Below are positions 30,279 through 41,712 of a DNA stretch of 64,000 bases, in pieces (position 1 is the first letter of the stretch; each line of letters begins with the position of its first letter). The notes under the pieces are model-generated. The model was not told where the DNA came from. It worked only from the letters and a program-made list of their open reading frames with translations, and did no database searches. The translations under genes and the position numbers were made by a program. Source of the DNA: Thelonectria olida (taxonomy: Eukaryota; Ascomycota; Sordariomycetes; Hypocreales; Nectriaceae); assembly GCA_020736575.1 (NCBI GenBank), contig JAGPYM010000014.1:124001-188000 (forward strand). Direction: 5' to 3'.

Positions 30279-31173
30279 CGTTGGATGGTGAGCTATTTTT
30301 GCGAAGAGGGGTATTATCAGATTTTGAGAATGCTCCTCCCCCTCCCATGGGCCATATTAAAGACAAGCTGACCGCCTTGGCCCCCAAGACTGGCCAAGAA
30401 CTCAACACGTGAATTGAAGCTCATCCTGGGGATTCTAGGGTTGCATTCCAGTCGGCGGTATTGGAACTGAAAAGACGCTGTTAAAAAGAATACCGGTTGT
30501 GAAGCGAGACGACAACATGTCACAACTTTGCATTGCCTACTTACCTGTACATAGGTAGTAAAAGTCACGCACCAAGAGAGAAGACAATTTTGAACGAATG
30601 CCAGCAGTCTGTTCGGTTAAAAAATATCACACCCTTGCTTCGACACTCTGTGAGATTCCACTACGCATACCCCCTCTGTAGGTACAGTGGACTCAGCTCG
30701 TGCTGACAGCTAATGATACAAAACACGACGGGACAGAAACCTTTTGCCTTAATTTCTCTGGTTAAAAAATAATGAGTCGTCATGGCCCGGCTATTTCGGC
30801 AATGAATTCTGGTGTCTGGCGAAATAGCGACGTCCGAAGACCTCTAATACGATTTACGAATCATGCACTCTGGCCTCAGATCACCAATCGGGGTTTGACC
30901 GGCTTTTGGCAGGGTCGGGTTTTAACTACAACGCCATTCGGAACCGAAATGCTCCAAAATACCGAGTCAATGACCAGTCGTTTGACGAGAAGCTGACGTC
31001 TATTCAGTAAGCAGAAGTTCAAGTTTGGCCGAATGGATACGTCGGAGTAAGTAAGAGTAGTCGTCGTATGGATCGTTTACACATTTGTCTACCTACATAA
31101 GACTGCGCGAGTCCCATCACACCTTCAAACGGGAGCAGGTGTCCTCATTCTAGACATTATACGCAAAATCAAT
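30279..31173. other. Intergenic region with divergent promoters
   Basis: No gene is seen in about 0.9 kb between the divergent HET gene and the FAD monooxygenase. Short frames on both strands are unsupported. A/T-rich strings near 30620 and 30760 may belong to promoters. Confidence 0.45.
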
Positions 31174-32614
31174 ATGGCACCTATGAAGATCCTCATCGTC
31201 GGTTGCGGCATCGCCGGTCCAACGCTGGCCTCCTTTCTACTCCTTGCCAACATACCTGCAGACCAAAAACCTCACATCACCATCTTAGAACGGGCCTCAC
31301 AGCCCCGCGCTCATCTCCGTGGTCAGAACATTGACATTCGCGGGGCCGGTGTAGCCCTCATCCGCAAGTTGGGCATCGAGACGCTCATTCGGTCGTCAAC
31401 CACGGGGGAAGAAGGTGTGAAGCTCGTCGACAGGGATAATCGGGTTTGGGCTTCCAACGCAGCAGACAAGACCGGCAAGTTACAGACTCCCACCAGCGAC
31501 ATTGAGATTTTGAGAGGAAGGCTCGCCGACATTTGCTGGAAGAACAGCCAGCGGGTGAGTTCCGAGGTGGAACGCGAAGGTGGGAACGCAGTCGAGTATA
31601 TTTTCGGAGATCTTCTCGACACAGTTGAGCAGGATGGAAACAAGGTGCATGTGCGCTTTGCCAATAGTGGACAGCAAAGAGCGTTTGACCTAGTCGTGGG
31701 GGCCGACGGTATGCAAAGCCAGACTCGACAACTAGTCTGGGGTGCTGAGGGCGAATCGCAAAGGCTGAAGAGGCTGGGAATGTATGCTGGGTTTTTCAGC
31801 ATACCGAAAGGGAACACCGACGACAAGTGGAGGAGGTGGTTCCATGCGCCTGGAAGACGAGGGATCATGCTGAGACCAGACGACAGAGGTGCCAGAACTA
31901 CTGTCTTCATGCAAGTGGTCAACGAGGAGGACCCAAGATTTGTTGAAGCGTCAAACAAGGGCGTCGGTTTCCAGAAGGCTCTGCTGGAAGAATATTTCTT
32001 CAATGCGGGCTGGGAGAGCCCCCGGGTCATTCAAGGGATGAAAGAGACTGACGACTTCTACTACGACATGGTGGCGCAGGTCAGGATGGACCGATGGAGC
32101 AAAGGCCGAGTCGTGCTTCTTGGTGATGCAGGGTAAGTTGACGGCAGATGGTGAAGTGGTTCACCGAGAATAGTCCCGTTATTAATGCCAATTGAACTGA
32201 CGGATCGTTTTTAGGTATTGTGCCTCTCCTATTTCAGGCATGGGAACAACCTTGGCCTTTGTCGGGGCTTATAATTTAGCAGGAGCTCTCAACAAACACT
32301 TCAAAGAGGCTGGTGAAGATTTGTCAATCGCCTTTGCTGAGTACGAGGAGAAAATGCGACCGGTTGTCAACAAAGCTCAAAAGCTGGCCCCTAGACTCCC
32401 ACGCCTCATCAATCCGGAGACTGCTTGGGGAATCATGGTACTGCATATCATTATACGCGTCCTGTCTTGGACGAGGGTAATCTTTGCAGTCTTCAAATTC
32501 CTAGGGAAAATCGGACCAGCGACAGCCGATAGCGTGCAGATCGAGGAGTATGGGTTCAAGCAAATGGCGGAATGGGAAAACAAGAGCGGTGATGAAAACG
32601 CTCAGGGGAATTGA
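31174..32614 (+). CDS. FAD-dependent monooxygenase (PHBH fold)
   Basis: Two exons (31174-32132 and 32215-32614) join in phase to 452 aa. Group A flavin monooxygenase signatures are in order: IVGCGIAGPTLASFL at 8-22, RGQNIDIRGAG (FAD-contacting arginine region), VVGADGMQSQTR near 174, and VVLLGDAGYCASPISGMG across the intron near 313-330. The length fits fungal relatives of tetracycline- or salicylate-type hydroxylases. The C-terminal stretch (LHIIIRVLSWTRVIFAVFKFL) is hydrophobic and could attach the enzyme to a membrane. Neighbouring genes give no clear pathway, so the substrate is unknown. It is less than half the size of, and not closely similar in sequence to, the fusion enzyme at the left end of the window. 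Confidence 0.88.
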
Positions 32615-33056
32615 ACATGTTTGTGTTGCTTGTGAAGCATTGTGGCCGGCGTGGTTTTTCTTATGCTGGCATTCACAAACTAGGAACTCTCAACTCCAAC
32701 AGCTTACTCATTCTACTACTTGTCCAGGAACCACAAATTCGCGTGTCAACTCTTTAAGACGGCTCTCATGCACCTTTCTAGCAATATTTACTGGACCTAT
32801 GGATATTTTATTTCGTAGTGAACATGTGTCACGCCCTAAGTTCAGACTATTTCTCGACTATCGCCAACTATTGCCAACTATTGCCTGACTATTGATTGAC
32901 TAATGCTTGGCTGCCGCATTCATCACAGGAAGAGAACAAGAAAATGCGGCAATTTTGAAGCCTCGGGGCAGCCATAAAATCCTCGGCAACGTCACCCAAA
33001 TTTGGACGACCACATGGCTCATCAAGTCGTCCAACTCACCCTCAACTCAGTCAAAC
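32615..33056. other. Intergenic region with short tandem repeat
   Basis: Holds the 10-bp repeat listed at 32857 and the promoter of the small gene at 33057. No other gene is seen. Confidence 0.45.
32857..32886. repeat. Three 10-bp tandem units in a 3' flank
   Basis: The unit ACTATTGCCA (first copy with C for T at one position, last copy ending CCT) is repeated three times, with a further GACTATTGA after it. It lies 240 bp after the monooxygenase stop, in non-coding sequence. No function is evident. Confidence 0.55.
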
Positions 33057-33723
33057 ATGAGCGACCTGATTGCAACCAACGCTCTCGACCATCAGAATGA
33101 GACAATCAGGATTGCGGCCCAGTGGGCTCAAGAGAAGCTCGAGAACTTCACGCTTGATGTCGAGTATGGTTTTTGATCTCATTTTATCTGATCTGCATAA
33201 CCAAGATTGACACTATTAACACATTAGATGTTATAATTAGAAACAATCCCAGTGGCCAGAAGCTGGTGAAGATCAGCCACATCATCAGTCGCCGTTCATC
33301 CATCGATATCTTCTCTGGCCAGAGCTCTGAGATTGGCGAATTCGCCACGGGTATCGTCAAAGCTCTCGCTGAGGGTGATGGCGTTTTGGCGAAACTGAGT
33401 GATGTAGCAGTCACCGTGCTGAAGAAGGTCTTTGGGGCTGCCTCGGGATCTGCACAAACAGAGAAAATCTAGTATGTTCATATGCAGCGAAAATCCTAGC
33501 CTGGAAGAAGAAGCTCACATCTTCGTCCCACAGCGAGATTACGTTCAATGAGCAAGGGGGTCTCGATCGTCTCGATGTCTTCTTTTTTTGCTACCGCTTC
33601 ACCTCGAGCGGAATGACCGACAAAGCCGTCGTCGGCATTTGCATCATCCGCTCAGCCGCCGAGATGGATGATGACAATCGAGGGGCAGCCGGCAATTGGC
33701 CTACGCGAGGGACTCGCTGGTAA
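33057..33723 (+). CDS. Small hypothetical protein, three exons
   Basis: Three exons (33057-33163, 33241-33471, 33534-33723) join in phase to 175 aa. I do not recognise the family. The reading is supported by agreement of phase across two introns (77 and 62 bp) and by coding-like composition. The protein starts MSDLIATNALDHQNETIRIA. A middle segment (IVKALAEGDGVLAKLSDVAV) alternates hydrophobic and polar residues as in amphipathic helices, and the last exon (DRLDVFFFCYRFTSS, VVGICIIRSAAE) suggests beta strands. There is no signal peptide. The first intron could instead use an acceptor 13 bp earlier, but that reading hits a stop. Single-domain size and helix-then-strand layout are compatible with a cell-death or lipid-binding module, but nothing in the sequence proves this. 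Confidence 0.6.
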
Positions 33724-34306
33724 TTGAACTCCTGAGAAATCCGGGTAAAACCCTTACGAATGGAAGTTGAACGGCTGTTGAGGGATGGCCGGCGGGCTGG
33801 AGTGATAATATTACAATGAGAGGAACTATTCTATACCTTGAGACCTTAGCCATCTTTTTGAAGCAAGCCTAGGGCATTCACGAGGTGAGATCGTCTTTAG
33901 GGAACGAGACTATGGCTAACCTACCTACGGCCAGAAGGTTGGTTTTTGGATGAGAAGGCTCAACGCAAGAACAGTATCATGCCACGCACAGGAACAGTTG
34001 CCTACTATGAATCATCATTTAAAGACGAAGGCAACTACGAAGGAAATGAGCAGGAAGACTCGCGCTGCGCAGAAGGGAGCCACAAGTGCTCACACTGGAG
34101 ACAATTACTTGCAGATACTTACCTAGGTACTCAAGTTTAAGGAGGGCGCTGTTCAATAACAGATAATTACACATCGAGACATGGCTCGGATCATCTTCAA
34201 TAATTAAGTCTTGCGACGTAGGATAACAAACAATCTCGTTTTTGCTCAAGTTTAATCCGATCATTTATTCATCAATGTCTACAAGAATGAAACATAGATC
34301 GATCTC
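33724..34306. other. Intergenic region between convergent genes
   Basis: No gene is seen. It contains the 3' flanks of the small hypothetical gene and of the kinase-like gene. A short plus-strand frame at 33946-34140 lacks support. Confidence 0.45.
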
Positions 34307-35422
34307 CTAGACTCCCAATAGCTCCAACGTCTGATGATCCACGATGGCAGCCGAATACCGCTCGCTGATGGCGAAAATGACATTGTCGGGCTGCATGTTA
34401 GAAGGTGTCATAGACCAGAGGAAGCCTTGCATGGCATATCGACGGTAGTCGTCCCAAACATCCTCCTTTGACAACTTTGGTCCTCCCTCTGCATGTAGAG
34501 CTTCGAGATAGCTCTCGACCAGCAACTTTTCGTGGTTTCTCCTATCTTCCACCGTCAACGCGCCGGTGAGGAAGTACACAAGGTCCAGAATAGCTGGCCC
34601 GTACTGTAGACCCTGCCAGTCAATAAATCCAGGCGTGCCGTCGTTGGTAATGAGCGTGTTGCCAATGTGGTTGTCGCCGTGAATGAGAGAGTAGAACTTT
34701 AGGTCTGAGTCGGCATGCTTCCAGAGAGCTTCGAAGCCCCGTTGGATACGCTCTCGGTCAAGCAGAAACTCGGCCACCGGAGGACGGCACTTTTCGTCGA
34801 AGCGAATAGCCCAAGGCTCCGGTCGGAGTAGAGCAAGCACAATATTGCGGACGGGGTTGGCGAGCTTCTCCCCATCCTTCCCAAAGAGCCAAGGATAATC
34901 CTTCTCGTCGCTGTTCCAGGTCTTTCCGTGCAGGCTAGCCAATTGCTTTAGGGCACCTTCAACTCGACTGGGGGACCATGGCTTCAATGGTGTACCAAAG
35001 GTGCACTCATCAGCGACATTTGACATGATGACGATGCCCTGCCCATTGACAGTGTCGCTTCCGCAGAACCAAGTTCTCGGTAGAAGCATCCTGGTGAGAG
35101 GAGCAATATGGTAATAGAACTCGGCTTCGCGTCGATACGTGGCGAGCATTTCTGGGTATACCTGACGAATGACGGGGTTGAATCCGCCCTTGACGCAAAC
35201 TCGTGTCGGGATGTCAGTCTCAACCCCCTCTTCAAAGACCAGGGTCACGAAGATCTTTGATGATGTTCCATGGTCAATGGATGTAATTTCAAAGTCTTTG
35301 ACCTCCACCTCGAGCACCTCCGAGAGCCACGCTGCACTAATATCCTCTGGAATGAGGGGGAGAGGCTTGTCGGAATCGAAAACGCCTCGAGGCGCAGCCG
35401 GGCCCTTGATTAACGAAGTCAT
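34307..35422 (-). CDS. APH/EcKL-like small-molecule kinase
   Basis: An intronless 371-aa protein of the aminoglycoside-phosphotransferase/ecdysteroid-kinase-like group. The start is the ATG at 35422, giving MTSLIKGPAAP; a frame extension upstream adds a stretch without homology. The kinase N-lobe contains VCVKGGFNP, whose lysine would bind ATP, and YRREAEFYYHI, whose glutamate pairs with it. The catalytic loop is LIHGDNHIGNTL near 248-259, and the metal-binding motif FIDWQGLQYGPAILDLVYFL near 268-287. Relatives phosphorylate choline-like molecules, steroids or antibiotics; the substrate here is unknown. It differs from the HNH-kinase at 13165, which has no close sequence match in the N-lobe. 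It is divergent from the region before the receptor gene, with no evident partner. Confidence 0.85.
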   Translation of the reverse strand: MTSLIKGPAAPRGVFDSDKPLPLIPEDISAAWLSEVLEVEVKDFEITSIDHGTSSKIFVTLVFEEGVETDIPTRVCVKGGFNPVIRQVYPEMLATYRREAEFYYHIAPLTRMLLPRTWFCGSDTVNGQGIVIMSNVADECTFGTPLKPWSPSRVEGALKQLASLHGKTWNSDEKDYPWLFGKDGEKLANPVRNIVLALLRPEPWAIRFDEKCRPPVAEFLLDRERIQRGFEALWKHADSDLKFYSLIHGDNHIGNTLITNDGTPGFIDWQGLQYGPAILDLVYFLTGALTVEDRRNHEKLLVESYLEALHAEGGPKLSKEDVWDDYRRYAMQGFLWSMTPSNMQPDNVIFAISERYSAAIVDHQTLELLGV

Positions 35423-36670
35423 GATGGTTGGCTGAAGATCTGAATGTGGGAAATTGAGCGTTAACCAGCAATCACTCAGCGACCTGACAAGGACTATATA
35501 CCTCCACTTCATTCCTCCTTGTTGGAGGGGGTTGGTCGTAACATAAGTCTATCATGGAGACGAGAGCTAACCACCATCTGCTTAGGTTATGCTCAAAACT
35601 AAGCCTCGCTGCCAGCCAACTGCTTTCTCATTTGATAGACGACGGTTTCTACCCCTTTGTTCGGCGCCGAACTGCCCTACGCAGAAATATCCCTGGCCTG
35701 AAGGTAGAATCGCGCCTCTGAGCTCATTTATGTTAGACCATTGCCAAAGCTCCCCACATCCCGTTCATGCACAGTCCATGCGTACCTAGCAGGTTCCAAC
35801 ACCACGGAGGAGATCCAAGTTTGGTGAAGATCTTCAAGAGTCGAGGGGCATGCCTAATTGTCTCGTGACTGGAACCGATGAGGGTTGGAGAGTATCGTTG
35901 CAAGTTTTAACGATGGAGCACATGCTGGCTCGTCGAATACTCAATGATCCTAGACTTGGGTCTGATCCCCTCGCCCCGCGGTCTCTGAACATGACACGGC
36001 TCCATCTGCGCAGTAAGGAAGTCAGTTGCTTGAGTGATTACGAAGCGGAAGAGGATTTTCGCATTCCTCGCGACCCGAAACTCCATATTTGGACATAAAG
36101 TTTATAGCGAGGCAAGGGGCTCTAACCGAAGAGGAGTACTTGGATCCTTCGCTCCAACCAACAACTCCTCCCACGGCTCTAGGATCAGGGGCCATCCAAA
36201 TGGAGCTAGAATATGAGCACCAAGGATACGAGATTCAGTTCGTGTCAACGATTCGCTGCAGGAGAGAAGAGAAGGCAAAGAAACACGTGAACCCGTCAGT
36301 GAATTCCTTCTCGAGTAGCATTACCCACCCAATAGGTGTTACATCCAAGGGGCTGGAATTTCTTCTGTTACATAGTAGGGTACTTGGGCCACATCGTCCC
36401 AGTTCTAATGTGCCTTCAAGGGAGACGAAAAGAGATATGCCAAACGAAAAAGGCCATTTCTCGGTAACCTGCTGATACCACCTCGAACCAACAACTTGTT
36501 TCACCGCTTTGACCTGGAGTTCCCGCCACTTACTTGATTAACCCCAACTCCGAACCGCAAAAGACTTAGACGGCACTTGTCTTTCTCGGTGTCTCTTGAA
36601 CTCCGCCATTCCGATGTCCACCAATTGACAACAAGAACGTTACAAGTCGAACTTGCGGCGTCTTTTCGAT
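35423..36670. other. Intergenic region between divergent genes
   Basis: About 1.25 kb. Two overlapping plus-strand frames at 35850-36098 and 36089-36475 were inspected: they translate to polar sequence with no family match and no splice partners. No repeat or RNA gene is seen. Confidence 0.45.
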
Positions 36671-37933
36671 ATGACGACCTCCATGGCATCGGACGTCGAC
36701 ATTTACAATACGCCAGTTGTGCCGCCGCCGGATGGCATGACATCTAACTTCCATCCAGGATGGTCTAGCGTGCAACTGGCAACTATCATTGTGTTTTCCG
36801 TCACATACTTTCTCGCGACTGTCTCTATGGTCCTGCGCTATGTGACCAGTGCTTTCGTCCTTCGACAATTGGAGCTGGACGTCGGTAGGGTCCCGTATCC
36901 ATTGAGTGGCAGATGATACAGAAGAACTAACGAAGTTGCAGTCCTTATTACTTTGGCCTGGGGTACAGCATTGGGATACTTCATTTCAGTATCTTTCTGT
37001 ATGGCGCATGGCTGGGGGCAGCATGCTTGGGATATCTCGCTTGCTGAGATCCAGCTGTACTACAATGTGAGTAGATCATTCTTCTCGATTGACTCATCAC
37101 TAACCTTTGCAGTATCTCTTGCCCACAACCCTCACCTACATGTGGAGTCCGACCCTCACGAAGCTCGCCATTCTGGCTGTTTTACATCGAATCAGCCCGG
37201 CCATATGGTTTCGAATTGGCGTATATACGATCTCGGTGTCTCTTATCAGCTACACCGTAGTCTTCACCGCGTTGTTGTCTGGGCCATGCAACCCCGTCGA
37301 TGCTGGATCGGGTGTTTGCCTCAACAACTTGGCGATTGCGCAAGTGGCATTGAACATTGCGACCGACTTGTCAATCATAATCTTGCCGCTGCCGACCTTG
37401 CATAAGCTCCAAATTCCTTTTCGACAAAAGGTGCTCGTTGGCGCGATTTTGTGCCTTGGTTCTGCGTAAGTGACAATGCTCTCTGTATGTAGCCTGCACT
37501 GCTAACACACTCCAGGGTATTGATTGCCTCCATCGCTCGAGCCCCTTATGTCAAGATCATGGCCACCGACATCGACTTCTCCCGTAAACAAGCCGAGGCA
37601 GGTGTTTGGTCACTGGTAGAGCTGAACTTTGGTATTCTTTGCAACAACCTGATGCGACTCAAGCCGTTCTTGAGAGCATATCTTCCAAGGCTTCTTACCA
37701 TGCTTGGGCTGAGTTCAGGCAGGTCCTCAAAGCCGCAGCCGGGTGAGAGCTCGAAAGGAAATGGATACTGGCGTGGTGGAAAGCCGGCCAACAGCTATCA
37801 GTTGCATAGCCTGGAGGAACGGGGGTCTCGGCCGAAGAACCAGGTTGACGCCATTGATGAGTATGGGATCGAGGACTCAGACAAGGCCGCGTCGCGTCAA
37901 AATGGGAGCACAGATAGCATATTACGGACATGA
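36671..37933 (+). CDS. Pth11/SAT4-like seven-helix membrane receptor
   Basis: Four exons (36671-36884, 36942-37066, 37113-37465, 37516-37933) join in phase to 369 aa. It is a fungal rhodopsin-like membrane protein of the SAT4/Pth11-related type (plasma membrane or endosomes). About seven helices are visible: QLATIIVFSVTYFLATVSMV, VLITLAWGTALGYFISVSF, LAILAVLHRISP, VYTISVSLISYTVVFTALL, AQVALNIATDLSIIILPLP, VLVGAILCLGSAVLIASIAR and a shorter one before FGILCNNLMRLKPFLR. The PCNPVDAGSGVC block in an outer loop and LPLPTLHKLQ after helix 5 are family hallmarks. No CFEM cysteine domain is fused at the N-terminus. The C-tail is polar and probably cytosolic. Members sense surfaces or small molecules, but the ligand is unknown. 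Confidence 0.87.
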
Positions 37934-38117
37934 CGCTCTCATTCGTGTAACATTATACCAGACACGATTTACAGTAACGATAATATATTTAGAGCACGTC
38001 CTTGGTTTCCTCCCCTGACCTTAACCCTACAAGTGCTACTATTCAGCCAAGGTCAATTGGAATACTGTATCTCTAATTCCATTTACCCTTCAGTATACCA
38101 CGACATTCACAACCACT

Positions 38118-39848
38118 TCACCTGATATCCTCTGTCCTTGCTTCTGCAGCGCTAATCCACTTTCTCAACTTGGCCTCGGACCGCACCTTCAACCCGACCT
38201 TGAACGGCTTGGGATCGTTCGTGAGCGATGTGGGATTCGCGCTACACTCAATCGCGTCCATGATGGGGCGGTCTTTCGGATCTTGAGAGGGAAGAATCTC
38301 AAAGGCGGTGATCAGACGAATGTATGCTGTATACAGCTCACGATTGGCAAGATGGGAGCCAGCGCACATGCGAGACCCTGCACCATACGCGTAGTGCGGC
38401 GTACCACCTTCTTTGTCGTTGAGAAAACGCTCGGGGAAGAATTGTTGCGGATTCTCGAAGCGGTTTGAGTCGTAGTCTGCAGCATATGCGTTCTACAAAG
38501 GACTTGTGTGTTAGCAAGAGAATAAGGGCCGGGATTTGAGAGAAGATGCACGCACCATGAAGAAAGTCGTGCCCGCGGGAATGACAGTTCCGTTGTACGG
38601 AATATCCTTGATGCTCTTGCGCGGAAGACAAATGGGAATCACTGTCCAGTACCGAAGAGTCTCCTTCACCAAGGCCGTGACGAATGGAACCTTTTCCTCG
38701 ACCAGGCACTTTTCCCAAGAGTCACCATCGGGGTAGACCTCTTCGATTTCCTTAAGTGCCTTTGCCTGAATGCGCTGCCCGTCAGTCGAAGAGAGGTAAG
38801 CTAAGCCCAGGACCAGGTTGACGGGGACTGTGTCCAATCCAGCCGAGACCATGGTTAAACAAATTGACTTGATTTCAGCTGCATTCTCTGTCAGTATTGA
38901 GACATAACAGTGCTGGGGAATTAGAAGGGATCGAACCTTCGTTAAGTTTCGCCTCAGGGTCTTTCAAGATATTTCCAGTGATGCATGGCTTGTCGGTTCC
39001 TTTCGCAATGCGCTCCTTCAGGCCGGTGAGCAGATCTGTCAAGTACTTGTCGCGTCTCGCCCGAAACTCCTTCGCTGCAGGATTCTGCGCACCCCAGAGA
39101 CGCAGCAGCGGGACGTAGTCTTGCCAGTTGTTGCTGGTGGATCGGAAGTTTGATATTTCTCTCTCGACGTGTGTGATCTCCTGGAGCAGCTCGCTGTCAA
39201 TGTTTCCATCGATGCGAGTTCCATAATTGAGGGTGAGAGATGTGTTAAGTGCGAATCGAGCAAAGTACGGCGATGGATCAACGTCGCGTGTTCCCCCCTG
39301 GCAGTCTTCGAGAAGCTCCTTGATGCTCACTGTGGATTCTAGGTCGAGAATGGGCATGTAAGACTGGACGGCGGGTCGGTTGAGAGCAGTGCCAGCAGCC
39401 TTGCGGCGTGCCTTGCAAGACTCGTCCCAGGGAGAAGTACCAATCGTGAAGCCTTGAGATGAAGAGACGACAGAGTGAAAAGTATGGAATGTAGGACGAG
39501 AGATGAGAGCAGACTGATGTGTGATCCAGAAATGCTTGACTGAGTCGTACGAGTTGACAAAGATGACGCGCTGTACAGGCGGCAAGTCAGCATGAGCTTA
39601 TGCTTGTGAGAAGACTGAGTCCATCTTACCTGATTACCAAGACGTGTTTGAAAGACAGGCCCATACTTGGCAGCCCATTTCTGGGCCACACGAGCGTGAT
39701 CTGTGCCAAGTTGTATCAGGTTTCCAAAGATGGGCACTCCTGGAATCTCTGGGAGACGCTTGATCTTGGGGATATCGGTGGCATTGAGCAACTTGATGAT
39801 CAAGTAAATGGCTACAACGCCAGCTGCGTAGAGTATTTCACGAGACAT
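38118..39848 (-). CDS. Cytochrome P450, CYP504-like (phenylacetate hydroxylase type)
   Basis: Four minus-strand exons (39848-39630, 39570-38937, 38878-38556, 38492-38118) join in phase to 516 aa. An N-terminal anchor (ILYAAGVVAIYLIIKLL) places it in the ER membrane. The proline-rich hinge LPEIPGVPIFGNL follows. The I-helix region MVSAGLDTVPVNLVLGLAYL, the ExxR motif VKETLRYW and the haem loop YGAGSRMCAGSHLANREL with Cys435 are present. The haem-loop sequence and the PRKSIKDIPYNGTVIPAGTTFFMNAYAADYD run are strongly reminiscent of the phenylacetate 2-hydroxylase group (Aspergillus PhacA). Those enzymes lead to homogentisate. The divergent neighbour is homogentisate dioxygenase, which makes this assignment much more likely. 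The donor of intron 2 (GTTCGA) is non-consensus, but phase and family alignment require it. Confidence 0.87.
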
Positions 39849-40303
39849 GTTGAGGGGTCGTATTGAGATGGGAAGAGTCGCTGTGTAGTGGAAATGAATT
39901 GAGCCATAGAGCTGTCTTTAATATGTATTCTGATGGCTACCACTGGTCAGAGGATTACCCTCGATGCTGCGCTTACATTGGCACTGGAATGCCAGTGCGG
40001 GGAAGGGAAAGCATCGGTTTGATTCGTTCCGTTCCATTGATCGCCAGAGTGTAGCATGGTCCCGAGTCCGAGTCCGTTGGTTGATTCCGATTCCGTGGCC
40101 GATTCCAGTGGCGCTAGACTGGGGTGTGGTGTTGTTCGATAGCTGAGACGATGAGTGTGAAGAACCCGTCGACGAGTCGAACATAAAGACATAACTTCAG
40201 CTAGAGGGGTGTACAAAAGACCATCACTGAAAAATTGAACTTCTTAGAATTTGGGCGATTGACCATTTCATCTTGTCCTGACCGAAGCGACCCTGCCCTC
40301 ACA
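39849..40303. promoter_or_regulatory. Shared divergent promoter of P450 and homogentisate dioxygenase
   Basis: The 455-bp region between the two start codons carries two phased groups of CCG triplets (listed separately). No gene lies in it. The arrangement suggests joint induction by phenylacetate or its breakdown products, which is inference. Confidence 0.6.
40062..40101. promoter_or_regulatory. Two arrays of CCG triplets with 6-bp phasing
   Basis: CCG occurs at 40062, 40068 and 40074, then at 40087, 40093 and 40099; each group has exactly 6-bp steps. The surrounding words are GAGTCC in the first group and GATTCC in the second. CGG/CCG triplets are the half-sites of Zn2Cys6 proteins. The site is 214 bp from the P450 start and 203 bp from the dioxygenase start. 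The pattern is seen; binding is inferred. Confidence 0.45.
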
Positions 40304-41712
40304 ATGCCTCCCACCGAGTTCCAAACTCCCGACAAGTACCAATATCTAAACGGATTTGGGTGTTACCACGAGTATGTAAATATTTGAACAAGCAAAGAGT
40401 TATTATTGATAATGATCTAATTCCGATCAATAGGTCTGAGGCAATTGCTGGAGCTCTCCCCATCGGAGCCAATTCTCCCCAGAAACCACCCTATGGCCTG
40501 TACGCAGAAAAGTTCTCGGGGACAGCCTTCACAGCGCCCAGACACAGCAATCTCCAGTCATGGCTGTACCGAATCCTACCAGCGGCAGCACATGAGCCGT
40601 TTGAGATAGACAAGTCCCAGCTCTTTGAGCATTCTGCGGATAATGGGGGCCCTCACTTCACGCAGGTCCCAAACCAGTTACGATGGGACCCTTTCGACAT
40701 CAATGAAGAAGCCGACTTCATTTCAGGTCTCCGTCTTCTTGGTGGCGCTGGCGATGCCACGGTCAAGTCAGGCCTTGCGATCTACGTCTATGGCGCCGGC
40801 AAGAACATGGGTTCACGCCATGCGTTTTACTCGGCCGACGGAGACTTTCTCATTGTCACACAGCAGGGCGCGTTGGACATCCAAACAGAATTCGGGAAGC
40901 TTCTCGTTCGGCCTGGCGAGATTGCTGTGATTCCTCGCGGCATCCGCTATCGCGTTGACCTGCCCCAAGGCCCAAGCCGTGGCTACATCCTCGAGCTCTT
41001 CGAGGGCCACTTCCAGCTTCCAGAGCTGGGCCCAATTGGTTCAAATGGCCTCGCAAACGCGAGAGATTTCCAGGCTCCAGTGGCAGCCTACGAGGATGAT
41101 GAATCTGACTGGCGCATCACGACCAAATTTGCCAGCCGTTTGTTTGATGCGAAGCAAGGACACAGCCCATTTGACATTGTCGCCTGGCACGGGAACTACT
41201 ATCCGTACAAATACGACCTGGGGAGATTTAACACCATCGGAAGCATCAGCTACGACCACCCGGACCCAAGCATTTTTACTGTTCTCACGGCACCAAGTCC
41301 CACGGCCGGCACTGCCATCGCCGACTTTGTGATATTCCCGCCCCGTTGGCTAGTCGCTGAAAACACATTCCGTCCGCCCTGGTATCACCGCAACACCATG
41401 TCGGAGTTCATGGGCTTAATCGCCGGCGACTATGACGCCAAAGCCGGAGGGAAGGGCGGGTTTCAACCCGGCGGCGCATCGTTGCATAATGTCATGGGCG
41501 CCCACGGCCCAGACGCGCAGACGTACGAGAAGGCGAGCAACGCGGAGCTGGAGGCGCAAAAGGTGGGGGGTGGCAGCATGGCGTTCATGTTTGAGAGCTC
41601 TCTGATGTTGGGAGTCACGAAATGGTCGCTTGATACGTGTCAAAAGGTACAGGAGCTGTATAATGAGCACAGCTGGGGGCAATTGCAGAGGAGGTTCTCG
41701 CCACCTTCTTAG
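40304..41712 (+). CDS. hmgA: Homogentisate 1,2-dioxygenase
   Basis: Two exons (40304-40371, 40434-41712) join in phase to 448 aa, the usual length. It opens the ring of homogentisate to give 4-maleylacetoacetate, in the phenylalanine, tyrosine and phenylacetate breakdown route, in the cytosol, with non-haem Fe(II). The N-terminus [19 protein letters not shown], split by the intron, and [19 protein letters not shown] are diagnostic. The iron ligands fall in [14 protein letters not shown] (His341, Glu347) and VMGAHGPD (His380), matching the human set His335, Glu341, His371 in order. The cupin-like [17 protein letters not shown] is intact. It is divergent from a CYP504-like P450 that would supply its substrate. 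Maleylacetoacetate isomerase and fumarylacetoacetase are not in this window. No truncation or missing residue was noticed. Confidence 0.96.
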
